Shown here: positions 12,428-24,646 of the stretch, in pieces
How positions within the stretch are numbered: position 1 is the stretch's first letter
How the letters are laid out: each line of letters opens with the position of its first letter
Assembly (NCBI RefSeq): GCF_007655135.1
Contig: NC_045129.1
Location: forward strand, 6,448,001-6,512,000
Direction of reading: 5' to 3'
Source of the DNA: Punica granatum
Taxonomy: Eukaryota; Streptophyta; Magnoliopsida; Myrtales; Lythraceae
DNA: 64,000 bases
Notes under the pieces: generated by a model
Database searches by the model: none
Seen by the model: only the letters and a program-made list of their open reading frames with translations
What the model was told of the DNA's origin: nothing
Made by a program: the position numbers and the translations under genes

Positions 12428-15154
12428 TCAATATAGGGCACCCACAAGCCTTGGGCTTGGCACCGCGACGAGCCGGGTGGCCCTCGGGGCGGTTAGCCCG
12501 AACACGTCCCCCATGTCCATCTCGCTGGGCTTCATCCCATCTGGCAACTCCCACGTGAAGCAGTGCAGGAGGTGGGCCACTGAGAGCTCGAGCGCGTAGA
12601 GGCCTAGCTGCATACCAGGGCATGACCTCCGGCCCGACCCGAACGGGATGAACTCGAAGTTGCTCCCCTTGAAGTCGGGCACGCTGGGCTTTAGGAACCG
12701 AGAGGGCCTGAAGGACTCGGGATCCTCCCAAGACTCTGGGTCCCGCCCGATGGCCCAGGCATTGATCATGACCCGGGACTTAGCGGGGACGTAGTAGCCG
12801 CCGACGACCGCGTCCTCAGAGGTCTCGTGGAGGAGGAGGGGGATCGGAGGGTGGAGGCGGAGGGTCTCCTTGAGAGCGCATCGGAGGTAGGTGAGCTTCT
12901 CGAAGTCGGCCTCCTCGACACGCCGGTGGAGGCCCACCACGTCCGCCAGCTCCTGCTGGACCTTCTTAAGGTCCTCGGGGCTCCTCAGCAGCTCCGCCAT
13001 GGCCCACTCTATCGCCGACGCCACTGTTTCGGTCCCACCAAACATCACATCCTACACCAAAAAATTAGTACATACAAAAATTAAAGATGTTATTTAATCT
13101 CATGAGCTACTACTGCATATAACGTCATCATTCTATCATGCTTACGTGAAATTTTTAGATTTTATCTCCGATATATGCATGTACGAGGAGTCCAAAGGCA
13201 GTAAAGCACCAAAACATGCTCAAAGTAGTATTGTCAATAAACTATGCTTGATTCATCTTAAATGCCAATTGTAAACCAAGATTGTTGCATCAGAATTACG
13301 CCCACGTTCGCAATGAATAATCTATAACCTAAATCCACATATATCACTTCGCGGGGCTTCTTGCAATTGTACCATGCTAACATTAGTTTTTAACCTATCA
13401 TGAATCCACCCGCTATATTTGATTGGTTTAGAGGTTTTCCCTATGTAAATAATGGAGATAATTCAAGTCTAATTCGATATTCAAGTAGCACACTCCCCTA
13501 CGAAATTGTGAAAAATGAATTAACAAGGCAGATTAAAGATTCAAACGACAAACATCTTCTACAGTGTGATGTCAATTTCTAACCTAAATAGTTTGATTAA
13601 ATTAAAGAAATACATGCGATTAGGGGCGTGTACACATGGAAAGAAACTGCCAAAGAACAAGATTTTTTTTTTTGGTAATCCAAAGAACAAGATTTTACGT
13701 GACAAATTAAATATGGTTTTGGTGACTGGATATTAAACCTCAGCTCTTCTTTCCTAACAGTTAGAAACTAACACTCGAAAAGGCATGCATGTTCATGTCT
13801 TTTTTCTTCTTCCAATTCCAAATCAATGCGGTAGCCAGTGAGTTCATTTATGCAGTGACAACTCACTCCACGAAAGTGGACAGATTTCTAATGGGATATC
13901 CGGAACTTGTACTATACAGATCCGGATATTAGGGCGTGTAGATTCGCCCATTCCGTATAAAATATGTAAGAAAAAATGCTTCAAAAGGAGTATTACTGTA
14001 ATAAAGAGGTTGTAAGTTTGATACTTGATGGGACTGATCATGTCTATTTATTAATTATTAAGAATTATATTTTATTATATTAGATTCATGAATTTTTTTG
14101 TAGCCGAAAAAATATTTTTTTAATGATTTTAGGAGGAAATTTCTAATCGAACAGTCATGAAGAAGGGTTAAAAAAAAGGGAATGATATATTTGTGGGTGA
14201 ATATTAACTTACCATGATGATGGCCTTAATGTTATTCCTAGTGAGCTTGATTGCGTTTTGAAGATCTTCCGACTCATTCACTTTGGCCTCCTCGCTGTAA
14301 AAAGCAAGCAGATCATCCACCATATCCGTATCGACGTCATCTCCGCCCTCACTCGACACCTTATTGTTCTTCTTATTTATGTGGTCGTCGATGATCGTGT
14401 CGATGAACCCATCAAGTGAATTCCGGGCCTTGACGAGCCTTGAGTTTAGACCTTGCAGGTCGACCCACCCCAGGTAAGGGATGAAGTCAGCGATGTTGAA
14501 GGCGCCGAAGAGCTTCGAGAACTCCTGCAGGATCCCGATAAACTCGTCTTGACCATCATTGGAGATTGACCCGAATGCTGCCCGATATATTATGTCCCGG
14601 GTGAGGGCAAACACGAGCTCCCCAATATTGATGGCTTGGCCCACGGAGCCCGCCACGGTACGGACGGTGTCATCCACCTCATCTCGAACTGAGGCCCACG
14701 ACTCAGCCCGCTTGCGGCTGAAGAGCTTCATCACGCAGAGCTTCCTCATCTGTCGCCAGAACGGGCCGTAGTGGGCGAAAGCCATGTCGGCGCGATCATA
14801 TGTAAGGTAGCTGATCGCAATGGTAGCGGGGCGGTTCGAGAAGATGTTGTCGTGGACTTGGAGGACCTGGCGGGCGATATCAGGGGACGAAACTGCCACC
14901 ATGTGGAGGCGGCCCATGCGGAGGTGGAAGATTCCGCCATACTTCTTGGCCAGCTTGGCGAGGCCACGGTGGGTCAGCTGGTCCATCATGAGCATGTTGC
15001 CAATCACCGGGAGACCCTTCGGACCGGGTGGGAAGGGTGGCCTACGCCGGAGCTGGGCCACGAGCCCAAGCAGGAGGAGGATAGGGATTACGACGAGGAG
15101 GGACATGGGGAAGGCTTGGAGGTTTTGTGTAACTAGAGAATAATAATCCTCCAT
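12428..15154 (-). CDS. F5H: Ferulate/coniferaldehyde 5-hydroxylase, cytochrome P450 CYP84A
   Basis: ER-anchored P450 of the syringyl-lignin and sinapate branch. It hydroxylates C5 of coniferaldehyde, coniferyl alcohol or ferulate using NADPH-P450 reductase. Exon 1 is 15154-14213 (314 codons) and exon 2 is 13051-12428 (207 codons plus TGA), giving 521 aa, the usual family length. The single phase-0 GT-AG intron lies just before DVMFGGTETVAS, the conserved CYP84 site. Landmarks: membrane anchor about 17-35, hinge PPFPPGPKGLP about 40-50, I-helix GGTET 319-323, ExxR at 376-379 (ETLR), FRPSRF, and haem motif FGSGRRSCPG with the ligand Cys about 458. The MEDYY start is the first in-frame ATG (AAACATGGAGG). 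All catalytic landmarks are intact. Motifs around the I-helix and haem are those of F5H and not of a general CYP71-clan enzyme, so I am confident. Confidence 0.95.
13650..13696 (-). mobile_element. Micro-retroposon: 13-nt tail flanked by 17-bp direct repeats
   Basis: A perfect 17-bp repeat, CCAAAGAACAAGATTTT, occurs at 13650-13666 and 13680-13696. Between them lies only TTTTTTTGGTAAT, which on the minus strand is ATTACC plus an A-run. This is the structure of an extremely 5'-truncated LINE- or SINE-type insertion with its target duplication. Confidence 0.65.
13975..14100 (+). mobile_element. SINE family 2, copy in the F5H intron
   Basis: The sequence AGAGGTTGTAAGTTTGATAC (B-box-like) is followed by TGGGACT..TCATGTCTATTTATTA and a T-rich 3' part ending TTAGATTCATG. 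The same order occurs at 52325-52432 and 55958-56060. The tRNA-derived nature is inferred from the B-box-like element only. Confidence 0.5.
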
Positions 15155-15290
15155 GTTTATCCCTGCAGTCGATATGTTGCTGTTGTATGTTTGTTGATGT
15201 TTCTTTGGATATTTTGATGGAAGAAGGAAGAAATAAGAGTGCAAGTGCAACCTTAATGTGTTGCTGGTCGGAGAGGAGTTACAACGGGGC

Positions 15291-15300
15291 CTTTTATATA
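15291..15300 (-). promoter_or_regulatory. TATA box of the F5H gene
   Basis: On the minus strand the sequence is TATATAAAAG, 137 bases upstream of the ATG. This puts the transcription start at about 15260-15270 and gives a 5' UTR of roughly 110 nt, a normal arrangement for a plant gene. Confidence 0.6.
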
Positions 15301-18300
15301 GAAATTTCCCATAATTTTTGGACAGTAGGTAATTTAATTATGTAAAATTTCCAATTAATCACGTCATGGATTTTTTTGGACGGATTTTTTTCGACCTTTC
15401 TCATTAATTCTATTTTAGGGATAATTATTAATTATTTTATCTTGATAGGAATAATAATATGTCCCTTTGGTATATTATATTTTTGCCACAGACCGGAAAA
15501 ATATATATTTTTGCCTTAGGAATCTGTACATACACATACCGTATATCACCAATAATCCGGTTATAATTAAATAAATTAAATAAAAATTATGTTCAATTAT
15601 AGAAGCCTATACTTCACTCTATTTCCTAAATATATAGTAAAAACGCAAATCGTACTTTCAATTTATACATATATATATATATATATATATGTTTATAACC
15701 ACTTTTAACTTCCATTAACGTTCCCATTAGGCAAATAATTTTATTTTTTAATTTTAGAAAAATAGAAAATAACTTTAAATGTCACAATTGAGAAAATTGA
15801 AAAGAAAAAAAGAAATTAAAATGCAGATGCTCGAATAAGAGCTCTTGGGTTCGATAATTTGTTTGAAGAGATAGAGGGAGGATTAAATTTCAGTGGTGTC
15901 TAGTTAAAAGTTAGTCACCACTGCTTAAGTAAAGTTATGACATTCTCAGCAGTATTCTCACTTGCTCTCTTAGTTATCATGTATTCTTTTTCCTATTTTA
16001 TTATTTTATTTTTCAAATATCATTCAAGTTTTAATCTTTTTAAAGTAATTAATGGAAAACTAATGGAGAAAAAAAACTTCAAGGAAAAATAGAAAACTTG
16101 ATTGAAAACATGCAATTGGTTATAAACAAAATAATTTTGAAAGTATGTATTTTAATTTCTAATGGCTATCTTTTTTTTCCCTTATATTTAGAAAATAGAA
16201 TAAAATCTAAAAATTTAATCTAAAAATTACGTATATTTATAGTTAGATTTATTTCCCTCTTGTTTTGTTTTGAATTACTTACGATGTCTGGCTATACTGA
16301 AAATAGGTTTACAATAACAGATCTGAAAATTGGAAGGTGGTAATAGATATATACACTTAGAAGATATGCTTTATATACTTGCAGCCGACGAACTAACCCC
16401 ATACAACCGATGCCGAGTTAGTTCGTCACAATCACGAGGATCTCTCGCATAACCAATTCTTTTATTTTTGCATAAACTTGTACGACAAACTATCATTCAT
16501 TTTCGGATTATTGCTTCATGTAGAGAAAATTAGGGACCCACGAGTGATGGAGAAAAGAAAGTCTAAAATATCAAAGAACATCCTTATGTTTATGGTAGGG
16601 CATCTAATTCTATGCAACATCTCATTTTTTAACCTCTCGTGTAACACATTTAAATTTTTATTATTATTATCATCATTTTTTTTTTCTGTTTCACAAGACA
16701 AAAAATGACTCCTTTTCTTTTCTTTATTTTTTGGTTATTTGGGTGGGGGGTACACGGTGGCTTTCTTGTTTGCTATATTGATGAGAATTCGAACATGTAA
16801 ACGCGTTGAACAAATTGGAAGAAACAAAAGCAATAATAATTGTGATATCGTATAGGTTTGTCGGATTCAAGTCAAACTCAAAGACGGATTCGGTCTAAAT
16901 TCTCTACTCAGGGATCGTTCCAGAACGATTACTTTATCGAACAAAGAGAGTTAAACCTACAATTTTCAAGCTCGTCTCTTTCACAAAATGTCGAATACAC
17001 AGTGTCAATAAGGGAAAATTTTCAAAGGAAATATCGTAAATTATTCAAGTCCTATTTAAGATGTATTTCCATCTTTAAAAAGCAAAATCTTGAAGTACAG
17101 GCATGAGGTCGGTTAGGCTTGGGCTCGTCATTAATGTTACCTTTTATTTCCTTACAAGTGAGGGAAAATGGGGAAGGGAAAACACGGTGCTCGGAGTCGA
17201 ACGCAAAAACCTTTGATTGCAAGAGACTTTACTTTGGAGTCCGCGATAAAATTACTCCTCGAAGCTAACCTGATCACTGGTAATTCGTAAAACAATATTA
17301 GTGCGTTTAGATTTGTAATATTCTCCATGCAAAGTCGTTTTGTGTCGTGCATATGAGAATACATATTGGAAGTTCCAAGGTTTTCGTGTGCGCAAATATA
17401 AGACTAGGATTCATATATTGCCTCCATTATTTGCGCCTCGGAATTTTCTCTCTTTAACAAAATCGATGTGCACGAGGTAAGCTATCTTAGTAGAGCAAAG
17501 TCCCAACCTCCATGGAACATTGGCTGATTATAGGTCTAGCTAGCTTCTCCTTAATTAGTAATATGAGCATCGACACGAGCCGTGTAATTTAATTACGGAC
17601 TTAAATTTTCATTGAATCAGCAAGGTTCACATAGAAATCTTAGCTGCCCCAGGAGAGACTCGAACATCAACCTCCGTACCCTCGATACCCATAGAATTAT
17701 ATTGAGAAGTCCATATGAAACTGCATATGTTATATTTTTATATAGCCGGCATATACCCTTTGATTAATACTGATTACATAGACCTCATATATTCTTTGTT
17801 CTTATTTCTTTATTATTTACACAGCATAATTAATAACTTTTGCATATTTTTTAATATTAATAAACACAGCTAATTAACCTACCTACTCCAAGAATTTTAC
17901 TCATCGTCAACCACTGGGGCTAATCCACGTGGCAGCAATTTGAAGGGCAACTGATCTTTTGAGGGTCCCAGATTGTAAGTTAGAGCTCTCTTCAGAACCA
18001 TGAAAGGTGAGAGATTTGATGTTGGACTTGCCACGAGTTACTGTCAAAGGTTAAGACAGTGAATCGAAAACCTTATGTCGGCTTTAATTTTCCAACTCAT
18101 TTAGTTTTTATGAATGAAAAATTGGTAAGACGAGCAAGTCAATTTGTGACAGAAAATTATATTTATATTGTTATTTAAGTTAAAATAATTGTACTTAATA
18201 TTTAAGGTAACGGACCTAAGGGTTAGGATTGCGTGTATTAACATCACTAAAACGTCATTATCTTTGTGGGGTTAATTAACTTTTCGATATCACCCCTCCA

Positions 18301-18371
18301 ACTAATAAAATGAAAAATTATCTTCCAAAATGAATTGATTTAAATTATTCTATACTTATTCTCTTTAACTA
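15301..18371. other. F5H upstream region and gene-free DNA
   Basis: This AT-rich stretch must hold the F5H promoter. I cannot pick out individual lignin-type AC elements with confidence. A TA microsatellite spans 15667-15691. No other gene, RNA or repeat with defined ends was found. Confidence 0.5.
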
Positions 18372-18557
18372 AAATCTCGAATTATAGTCTTATATATGAA
18401 TGGAGAAAATTCACACCGAAAGAATTTTTTCTTTTAGTAGATCAATCCGGTTTGAATTAAATTAGATCAATCCGGTTTGAATTGAATTAGTTGAAATACA
18501 TTAGACTTTCGGATACTTGCGTGTGCAAAGAATAATAATAATAATAATAATAATAAA
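18372..18557 (+). mobile_element. SINE family 1, copy e, with AAT-repeat tail
   Basis: It contains AAAATCTCGAATTATAGTC (B-box region), a short internal duplication of GATCAATCCGGTTTGAATT, and the family 3' part ACATTAGACTTTCGGATACT. The tail has become (AAT)n at 18531-18556. A simple-repeat tail at the 3' end is common in plant SINEs. Confidence 0.6.
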
Positions 18558-18598
18558 AAAGGAAAATTCCCCCACCTGTTGTCCTTATTATCAATCCT

Positions 18599-18616
18599 CC
18601 CCCCCCCCCCCCCCCC
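18599..18616. repeat. Poly-C tract, about 18 C
   Basis: This is an unusually long C homopolymer in AT-rich DNA, followed by CA repeats (CACACACACA). Length may be affected by assembly error. Confidence 0.8.
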
Positions 18617-18619
18617 AAC

Positions 18620-21055
18620 ACCCACACACACACAGAGGTGATGACAATATAGCTCAATCAGTTCTACTTTGCTGCTTAGTTAAGCCTAAGCATGAAAGTG
18701 GCACATGAAAAAAACATGGATGTATTAGGATAAACTGTTCAGTTAATTAAGATACACTTTTCTCCAAAAATTCATGTAAAGACAAATAAGGTCAATTTGC
18801 TTACCACAGGTGGTTGTGAGTTATGTTCTATTGAGCTGACGATACTACTACGACTCGGTACCAATATCCCAACATGATCCAATATATTAAGCAAGGGGAC
18901 ATCGAGCTTTCCACATGCAGCTTTGGACGCGTTGTCTTCACGATTTCGACTTTAATTTGTTGCAGTATAGACATTTGGAAAAGTTGCTTCTGGTTATATG
19001 CAAGCAGACGTTTACGATACACATTTCTCTCTTTTCTTGAATTATATAATTGTGCGTATGTATGTATTAGAGATATATACAATGCTTAAAGACAATTTGT
19101 TGATCAGTATTTTTTTTTAAAGAAAAAAGATCAGTATAATTATATTAGGTACATATTAAATGACAAATATGGGTGCTCTGAAGGCTAACGTGTACCATTC
19201 TCGCTCAGCACGTTGATTATTATCTTCACGTCATAAACAGCATCGGATTTCTTATACTATACGTTTCGACGCTATCCCGGAAATGGTACTATAGATAATT
19301 CGATCTTGTTCTTGTTTGGTCGTGCAGCTAGTTCATTCATCGTCACTCACTGTAAATCTGCACTAACTCGAGTAACAAATTTGTTGTGCTGATAAGACTG
19401 TTGTCGTCCCCTCGTTAGCACCAAAAAATAAAAAATAAAAAATAATAGTAATGATAAAAGGATTGTCGTTGCCCATCTTCTGATAACCGTACATACAAAA
19501 AGATTTTGTAATTACTCCATGTATCTTTGGATCTTATGACATTATTCGACTTTGCCAGACCGAGTCCAGCGCCTCAATCCGATTTCCATCCTACTCTGGT
19601 CCCTCATTTATGCTCCCCATCCACCTCCTGTCCTGCTGATAATAACTCGAAATGCCTAGTTTCTCAGTTTCTCCCCCTTATGGATGAGTCCCTCCTGCGT
19701 GGCAGTATGGAAATCCTTCACTCGGAAGGTGCACATTTCCATTTTTGCAGAGGCAAACATCAACTAAACATGCCCAAATGTCTGGCCCTGCACGCACAAT
19801 GCAAGCCATGTCACATGTAATTGCGATTTGCGCCCGCCAATTCGAAAAATGCTTCCTGTACAATAAGGGTATTCCAGATTTTTATATATATATAGATGTA
19901 TGTCGAGATATTTTTCAATGTTCTGGTACAAAAATATGTTTTACAAAAATCTCTATGAATAATATTCCGGCCAATCCTCACTCGACAGCTCCGTCCCCCT
20001 GGAGGAGGGGGAACGTGTCCCTACAAAAAAAGAGAAAAAAAAAAAGAAGGAGAGAGTCTAGAAAGTCTAGCCCAATAATATATATATATATAATCTCCCT
20101 AATCTCGATGCCTTTTTTATTCTACTTTTGGTTTGAGAAGTAAATAATGCATCCACTTGTTCAACATCTATTATCAGATCGAAACGTCCAAGAACAAAAT
20201 ATAGAAATATCGTAAGTCGTCGCAGTGCACAGTTAGAAAGTCAATGTAAGCCTGGGAGCAACTAGCTCGCTAGATTGGTAGAAAATGTGAGAAAGTTGGA
20301 ATCGTTCTCGATCTAGAAATCATAAACTTGCGAATTTGCAATTCTTGTGTGTTGGCCATATTTCATCATTTCACGTGACATAAAAATAAGAATATATATA
20401 TATATATATATATATTAAAATCAATCGGAAGAGATGCATTAATTTTTCAATAGAACAATGATGATACCTCAGACAAAAATCGTCCGACAATATTCCTCAT
20501 GCTGCCATGCATCAAACAAAAGTGATTGGCCCGTGTAATCAGCGATATCGTCAATGTTATACTTCTCGAAACTCATTTTTCCAGTATAGCTATATGTATT
20601 GTAATTGTGAAGATAGCGACGTGTAGCAATCAATTCATGATTTATAATGGTACCTTTTTCCTTGCCCATGACTAAAACTCGTCGACCTAAATGTTGTTTC
20701 CGAATCGAAGGTATTGTCAAATGCACTAAACTTTACTTCCTCACATATAGATCCCAGCAACTTTAGATATCTAATCCGCAAGGGGTTCATCAATAAAAAT
20801 GTACAAGCAGTAGGTTAAAAGTTTTTTAACAAAATCTTATTGTCCTCTTCTTTTTCTATCTGAAAGTTCAACGGGTTGATTCATTCTTAAGAAGTAAAAC
20901 ACTCTTCAATCATGAGTTCCTTTTCTATTCTACAAAATTCAATTGCAAATGGTACTCAAAAATATGAGGCGTCGAATTATCATTATTAAATCACGTTGAT
21001 AAATTCTTTTTTGTCTTGTCCCCTCGAAAGCTCAAGCATTGTGTGATAATTGATA
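18620..21055. other. Gene-free stretch
   Basis: TA microsatellites lie near 20079-20092 and 20392-20415. An open frame at 19527-19820 has no recognisable domain and I do not call it a gene. Nothing else could be supported. Confidence 0.5.
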
Positions 21056-22229
21056 GAGAAAATTGTCAATTTGGGATACGAGGTATGCCCGAACCTCCGA
21101 TTTGATACATGAAAAACTTTTACCTCCGATTTGATACATGAAATTCTATTACGTCTGTCAAAATAACCTGCCATTAGACTTGTGTGACCACGCGGCTTAA
21201 CGGCGTTAAATCAAATCAAAACGACATTGTTTTTACAAAAAAAAAATCAATTTTTTTATATAAAAAAAACGAGAGGAATGGAGGAGCTACACCCAGCTGA
21301 CGACTTCCACTGGCGATGAGGTTGCCGGAGAGGTCCGACCACTTCAGCGACCTAGGTCACCACAGCAGGGGAGCCTCATCGGAGCTCCCCCCTAGCTCTG
21401 TCTCTCCGTTCAACAGAGGAATGGAGCTGTGGGGGAGCTCCTGTGGGACTCCCCCAAGTGACATTCTCTCCGGGCTAGGTCACTGGAGAGGTCGGACACC
21501 ATTAGAGCTCCCAATTATTTTTTTTCCTTCAAATATCAAAGCGACGTCGTTTTGAATATTTTTTTTTTGGCGTTGTAGGGTATAAAAACGACGTCGTTTA
21601 GGATTGACGACCAAAACAACATCGTTTTAAGATATTGTTGGCGTTTCACGTCATTCAAACAACATCGTTTTGGTCGAAAGACCAAATCAACATCGTTTGA
21701 TATTAAAAAAGAAAAAGAAAAAGAAAGAAAGGGAGCCCCCACTGGAGCTCCCCACCGGAGACTTCCCTTCAAGCGAGGTCGTCGGAGGGGTCCAACATTT
21801 CCGATGACCTAGCCTAGGGGAAAGGTCACCGGGGAGGAACCTCACCAGTACTCCCCCTCAACTCCATCTCTCTGTCGAATAGAAAGATGGAGTGCGAGGG
21901 AGCTCCCCCACCACGGCGACCTCTACTAGCAACAAGGTCATCGGACGGGTCGGACCCCTCCGGAGACCTCGTCGCGGGTAGAGGTCATCGGCTGGGGTAG
22001 CTCCGCCCCTTCCTCTCGTTCTTTTTGTATTTTTTGGAAAAAATAATGATTTTTTATTGTAGAAAAAGTGTTGTTTTGATTGGATTTAACATCATCAAGC
22101 AACGTGGTCATGAAAGTCTAACAACGGGTCATTTGAATAGACGGAATATAACTTTATGTATCAAATCGTTTTGCATATATCAAATCGAAGGTTTAAGCAA
22201 ATTTCGTGTATGAAATTGGCAGTTTTCTC
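21056..22229. mobile_element. Long foldback element with GC-rich arms (Mutator-like, non-autonomous)
   Basis: The left end GAGAAAATTGTCAATTT and the right end (reverse complement GAGAAAACTGCCAATTT) begin inverted arms that can be followed for several hundred bases. First come the AT-rich outer parts (TCGATTTGATACAT-like motifs), then a GC-rich part with repeated GGAGCTCC and GAGGTCC/CGACCTCG words. Flanks TAATTGATA and CGATTGATA share 7 of 9 bases. The centre carries repeated AACGACGTCGTTT palindromes. There is no transposase. The superfamily is inferred from arm style and flank length. Confidence 0.65.
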
Positions 22230-22904
22230 CGATTGATAGTATATCTGAATGGGAAAAACATGAAATTCTGCTCCCACCTGCTGACGCCCTCCCTTACAAC
22301 AGCAACCCCGCAGCTTATATATATATATTATGTAATTTATATTGTAGCTCAAAATCAGACACGTGCAGATTCATGCTACTATATACGTACTGCTCGCCGT
22401 TGAAGCGCACGTGTGTGCTGTGTAATTTTGACAATAGGCGTCACGTGGGACGGGCAATGAATGAGAAGAATCCACAAGTCAGAGTCAGGATAAAAGTCAA
22501 ACCGTTGCTTCCGATCAAAAGTCGGCTCCTGCCGCGCTTTTGTTAATGTTTCGTTTGGATTGATAGGATATGGATGAATTGCACCGGCAAACGCCAAACC
22601 ACGTCGCTCCCGTATCTCCATCCGACACTTAAAGTGGGCCCCGCAAGTTGCGAAAATATATATGTATGGAGGCACGAGAGGACGTTGAAGTCAACTAGAA
22701 CCCGGAATAGATGTTTATTTAATTGGCCGAATTGGACCGGCAAGAATCATTAAGTAGCAGTCCATCCTCGAGATTTTGATATTACAATAGAGCTTATTAG
22801 TTTTTCTTTAGAGAAAGTTTATGTATGTTTTTGCAAAGTCTAATGGAATCACTGATATTTGTATCTATAATTTAGATAATTTGTCATTTTATTCGCAATT
22901 CTAA

Positions 22905-23095
22905 TACTGCGTTTAAATTGTTAGTGTGATTTTAGAATCATGATTTTGATTTTGATTTTGATTTTGATTGTGAAAAAAGACAAATGAGATAGTATTATAA
23001 ATTTGACTTGGAAAACGTGTATTTTTGTTGTGTAGTGTGTTGAGTTAAAATTAAAATTATGATTCTAAAATTAATTTAACAATTCAAACGGGACA
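22905..23095. mobile_element. Harbinger-like MITE, family H copy 1
   Basis: Inverted termini are CGTTTAAATTGTTA and, reverse complemented on the right, CGTTTGAATTGTTA. The interior has the family words (GATTTT)n, TGACTTGGAAAACGTGTATTT and GTTGTGTAGTGTGTTGAGTT. The element is flanked by TAA at 22902-22904 and 23096-23098, in the same register as copy 4. No coding capacity. Confidence 0.75.
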
Positions 23096-23098
23096 TAA

Positions 23099-24095
23099 GA
23101 ATCCAATTCTTCTCTTACTAAATCTTGAGTTCGTTCTGACGTGAGTGGACGGACTACATGCACCATGAGCCATTGAATTTTAAGTTCCACCCTTATTAGT
23201 GAAATTTCTTTCATTTTCTCTTTTCTTATCCTATTAGGTGGATGAGCTTTTAGGATGGAATAAAGTTCAATACAATTCAATAGTCAAACTCATTTTATAA
23301 TCTTTATGTCGGTAAAATCTACCATCAAACTCCTATATATTATAAAAGACGTAATTTAACAAATCTTGCCCATCAATTGTAAAATTTAGATAGGCAGTCA
23401 ACTTTAAGTATTGCTATAACCAAGTTTGTCAAGATTAACCCTATAAATCCATGGATCATAGGCTTTCTTTTTTGGGTGAAACACACAAGGGCCTGGATAA
23501 TAGACACCCCTTCCAACAATTTTTCCCATTTATAAGATGACAGTTTTGACCGGGAAAAGAAAAAGAATATACACCCCTTTAAAAAAATAAAAACCTTTCA
23601 CCTGGGAAAAAAGAAAAAAAATTGCGTTATATTTGGTCAACGAGATATAGGATAGGATTTCTAAAATCCTAAATCCATGTTTGGTGATGGCGAGATGGGG
23701 ATTGGAATCGGAATTAGAATAACGCTGGATATATTTATTAAGGAGCTAACCCATTTAGGAGTGGATTAAGGATAATATTTTGAATTAAATGATCTTATTG
23801 CTCTTGGTTTCATTTCAAATTTACAAAATCTACCAAGAAGGATTGAGAAGGCTGTGGCAGCCCGGCCGGCCTCGGCCATCATCGCTCAATCCAGATCACC
23901 GGCAACCGCAATAAATTATGAATTGATACATAGATCTTTCATAGGTTGTTTCTTATTTTAGTATTAGAAAAAGAACGGCAAGATACATAAAAAGCAATGA
24001 ATGAGATTGATTGCATGTAGCGGGGATGATGTGGCTAAATGGGGTTAGAAGCCTGTTTTTATAATATTTATTTTATTTAAAGACAGATAAATACA
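23099..24095. other. Gene-free stretch
   Basis: AT-rich DNA. TTTTTTGGGTGAAAC near 23468 resembles the minus-strand tail of the micro-retroposons listed elsewhere, but no clear target duplication is visible. Nothing else to report. Confidence 0.4.
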
Positions 24096-24270
24096 ATCAT
24101 CGGTTCAAGTGATTTGATAACTTTTTTGTTTAAATAAAATTTCAAATTTAAGTTTTGTACATGAAAAATTTTATGATTCAGAGAGTTTTACTATTTAGTG
24201 GACCGATTGATCTCTAATCTAGATTATGGACCTATATTGAGATTCCTTATAATAAGAGTGCAAAAAAAAT
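24096..24270 (+). mobile_element. SINE family 1, copy f
   Basis: It begins ATCGGTTCAAGTGATTTGAT (A-box region). It carries GAGAGTTTTACTATTTAGTG and ACCTATATTGAGATTCCTTA in the family order, and ends in an A-run near 24260-24267. It is strongly diverged from copy b. Confidence 0.5.
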
Positions 24271-24339
24271 TATTTATGAAAAATATTTAGGATAAAATAA
24301 AATGTTCAAAAAAGAAAATAACAAATCTAAAACTTAAAA

Positions 24340-24462
24340 AGAGTTTAATTCAGTTCGAATTAAATTAGTTAGAGCTCATTGTACTTTCTAAATATCAATT
24401 GGATGCATATCAAAAACTCAAAAGAGTATAAAACAAAAAATAAAATAAAATAAAAAAGATAT
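24340..24462 (+). mobile_element. SINE family 1, copy g, 5'-truncated
   Basis: It starts within the family core at AATTCAGTTCGAATTAAATT, continues GAGCTCATTGTACTTTCTAA, and ends in an A-rich AAAATAAAATAAAATAAAAA tail. Confidence 0.5.
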
Positions 24463-24467
24463 TCTCA

Positions 24468-24557
24468 TATGCTTCACGTTATATATTATCTCTTTCTATC
24501 ATTTGCATGCTGCACGTTATTTTATTTATATTATCTCTTTCCATCATTTGCATGCTA
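24468..24557. repeat. Short tandem duplication, about 50-bp unit
   Basis: The segment CACGTTAT..ATATTATCTCTTTC.ATCATTTGCATGCT occurs twice in direct orientation, with few differences. Confidence 0.7.
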
Positions 24558-24646
24558 AGTCAAAGTGATAAAATAAAACATCATTCATGTACATACTATT
24601 ATTAAAAAGATCATGTAAATAAATTGGGTCATTACACTAAAATTAA

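Larger units (their letters stand above)
13052..14212 (-). other. F5H intron with two small retroposon insertions
   Basis: The 1161-bp intron has donor GTAAGTT and acceptor GTGTAG. It is AT-rich and carries a poly-T micro-insertion (13650-13696) and a family 2 SINE-like fragment (13975-14100), both listed separately. I see nothing else in it. Confidence 0.8.

Noticed and set aside
12827..13084. Antisense open frames over F5H exon 2
   Set aside because: Same reason: high-GC codons on the sense strand leave few stops in antisense frames.
14820..15143. Overlapping open frames antisense to F5H exon 1 (also 14771-15136)
   Set aside because: Shadows of a GC-rich coding exon on the other strand; no independent evidence.
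15155..15250. In-frame N-terminal extension of F5H upstream of MEDYY
   Set aside because: The extended frame has no upstream ATG (it would start at TTG) and the family begins at the short acidic leader before the membrane anchor.
17190..17260. tRNA-like GAGTCGAAC segments (also 17650-17680)
   Set aside because: No cloverleaf can be formed; at best these are B-box remnants of SINEs, too short to assign.
19527..19820. 97-codon open frame with many Cys, His and Pro
   Set aside because: The Cys spacing fits no zinc-finger or secreted peptide family I know, and no signal peptide is visible.
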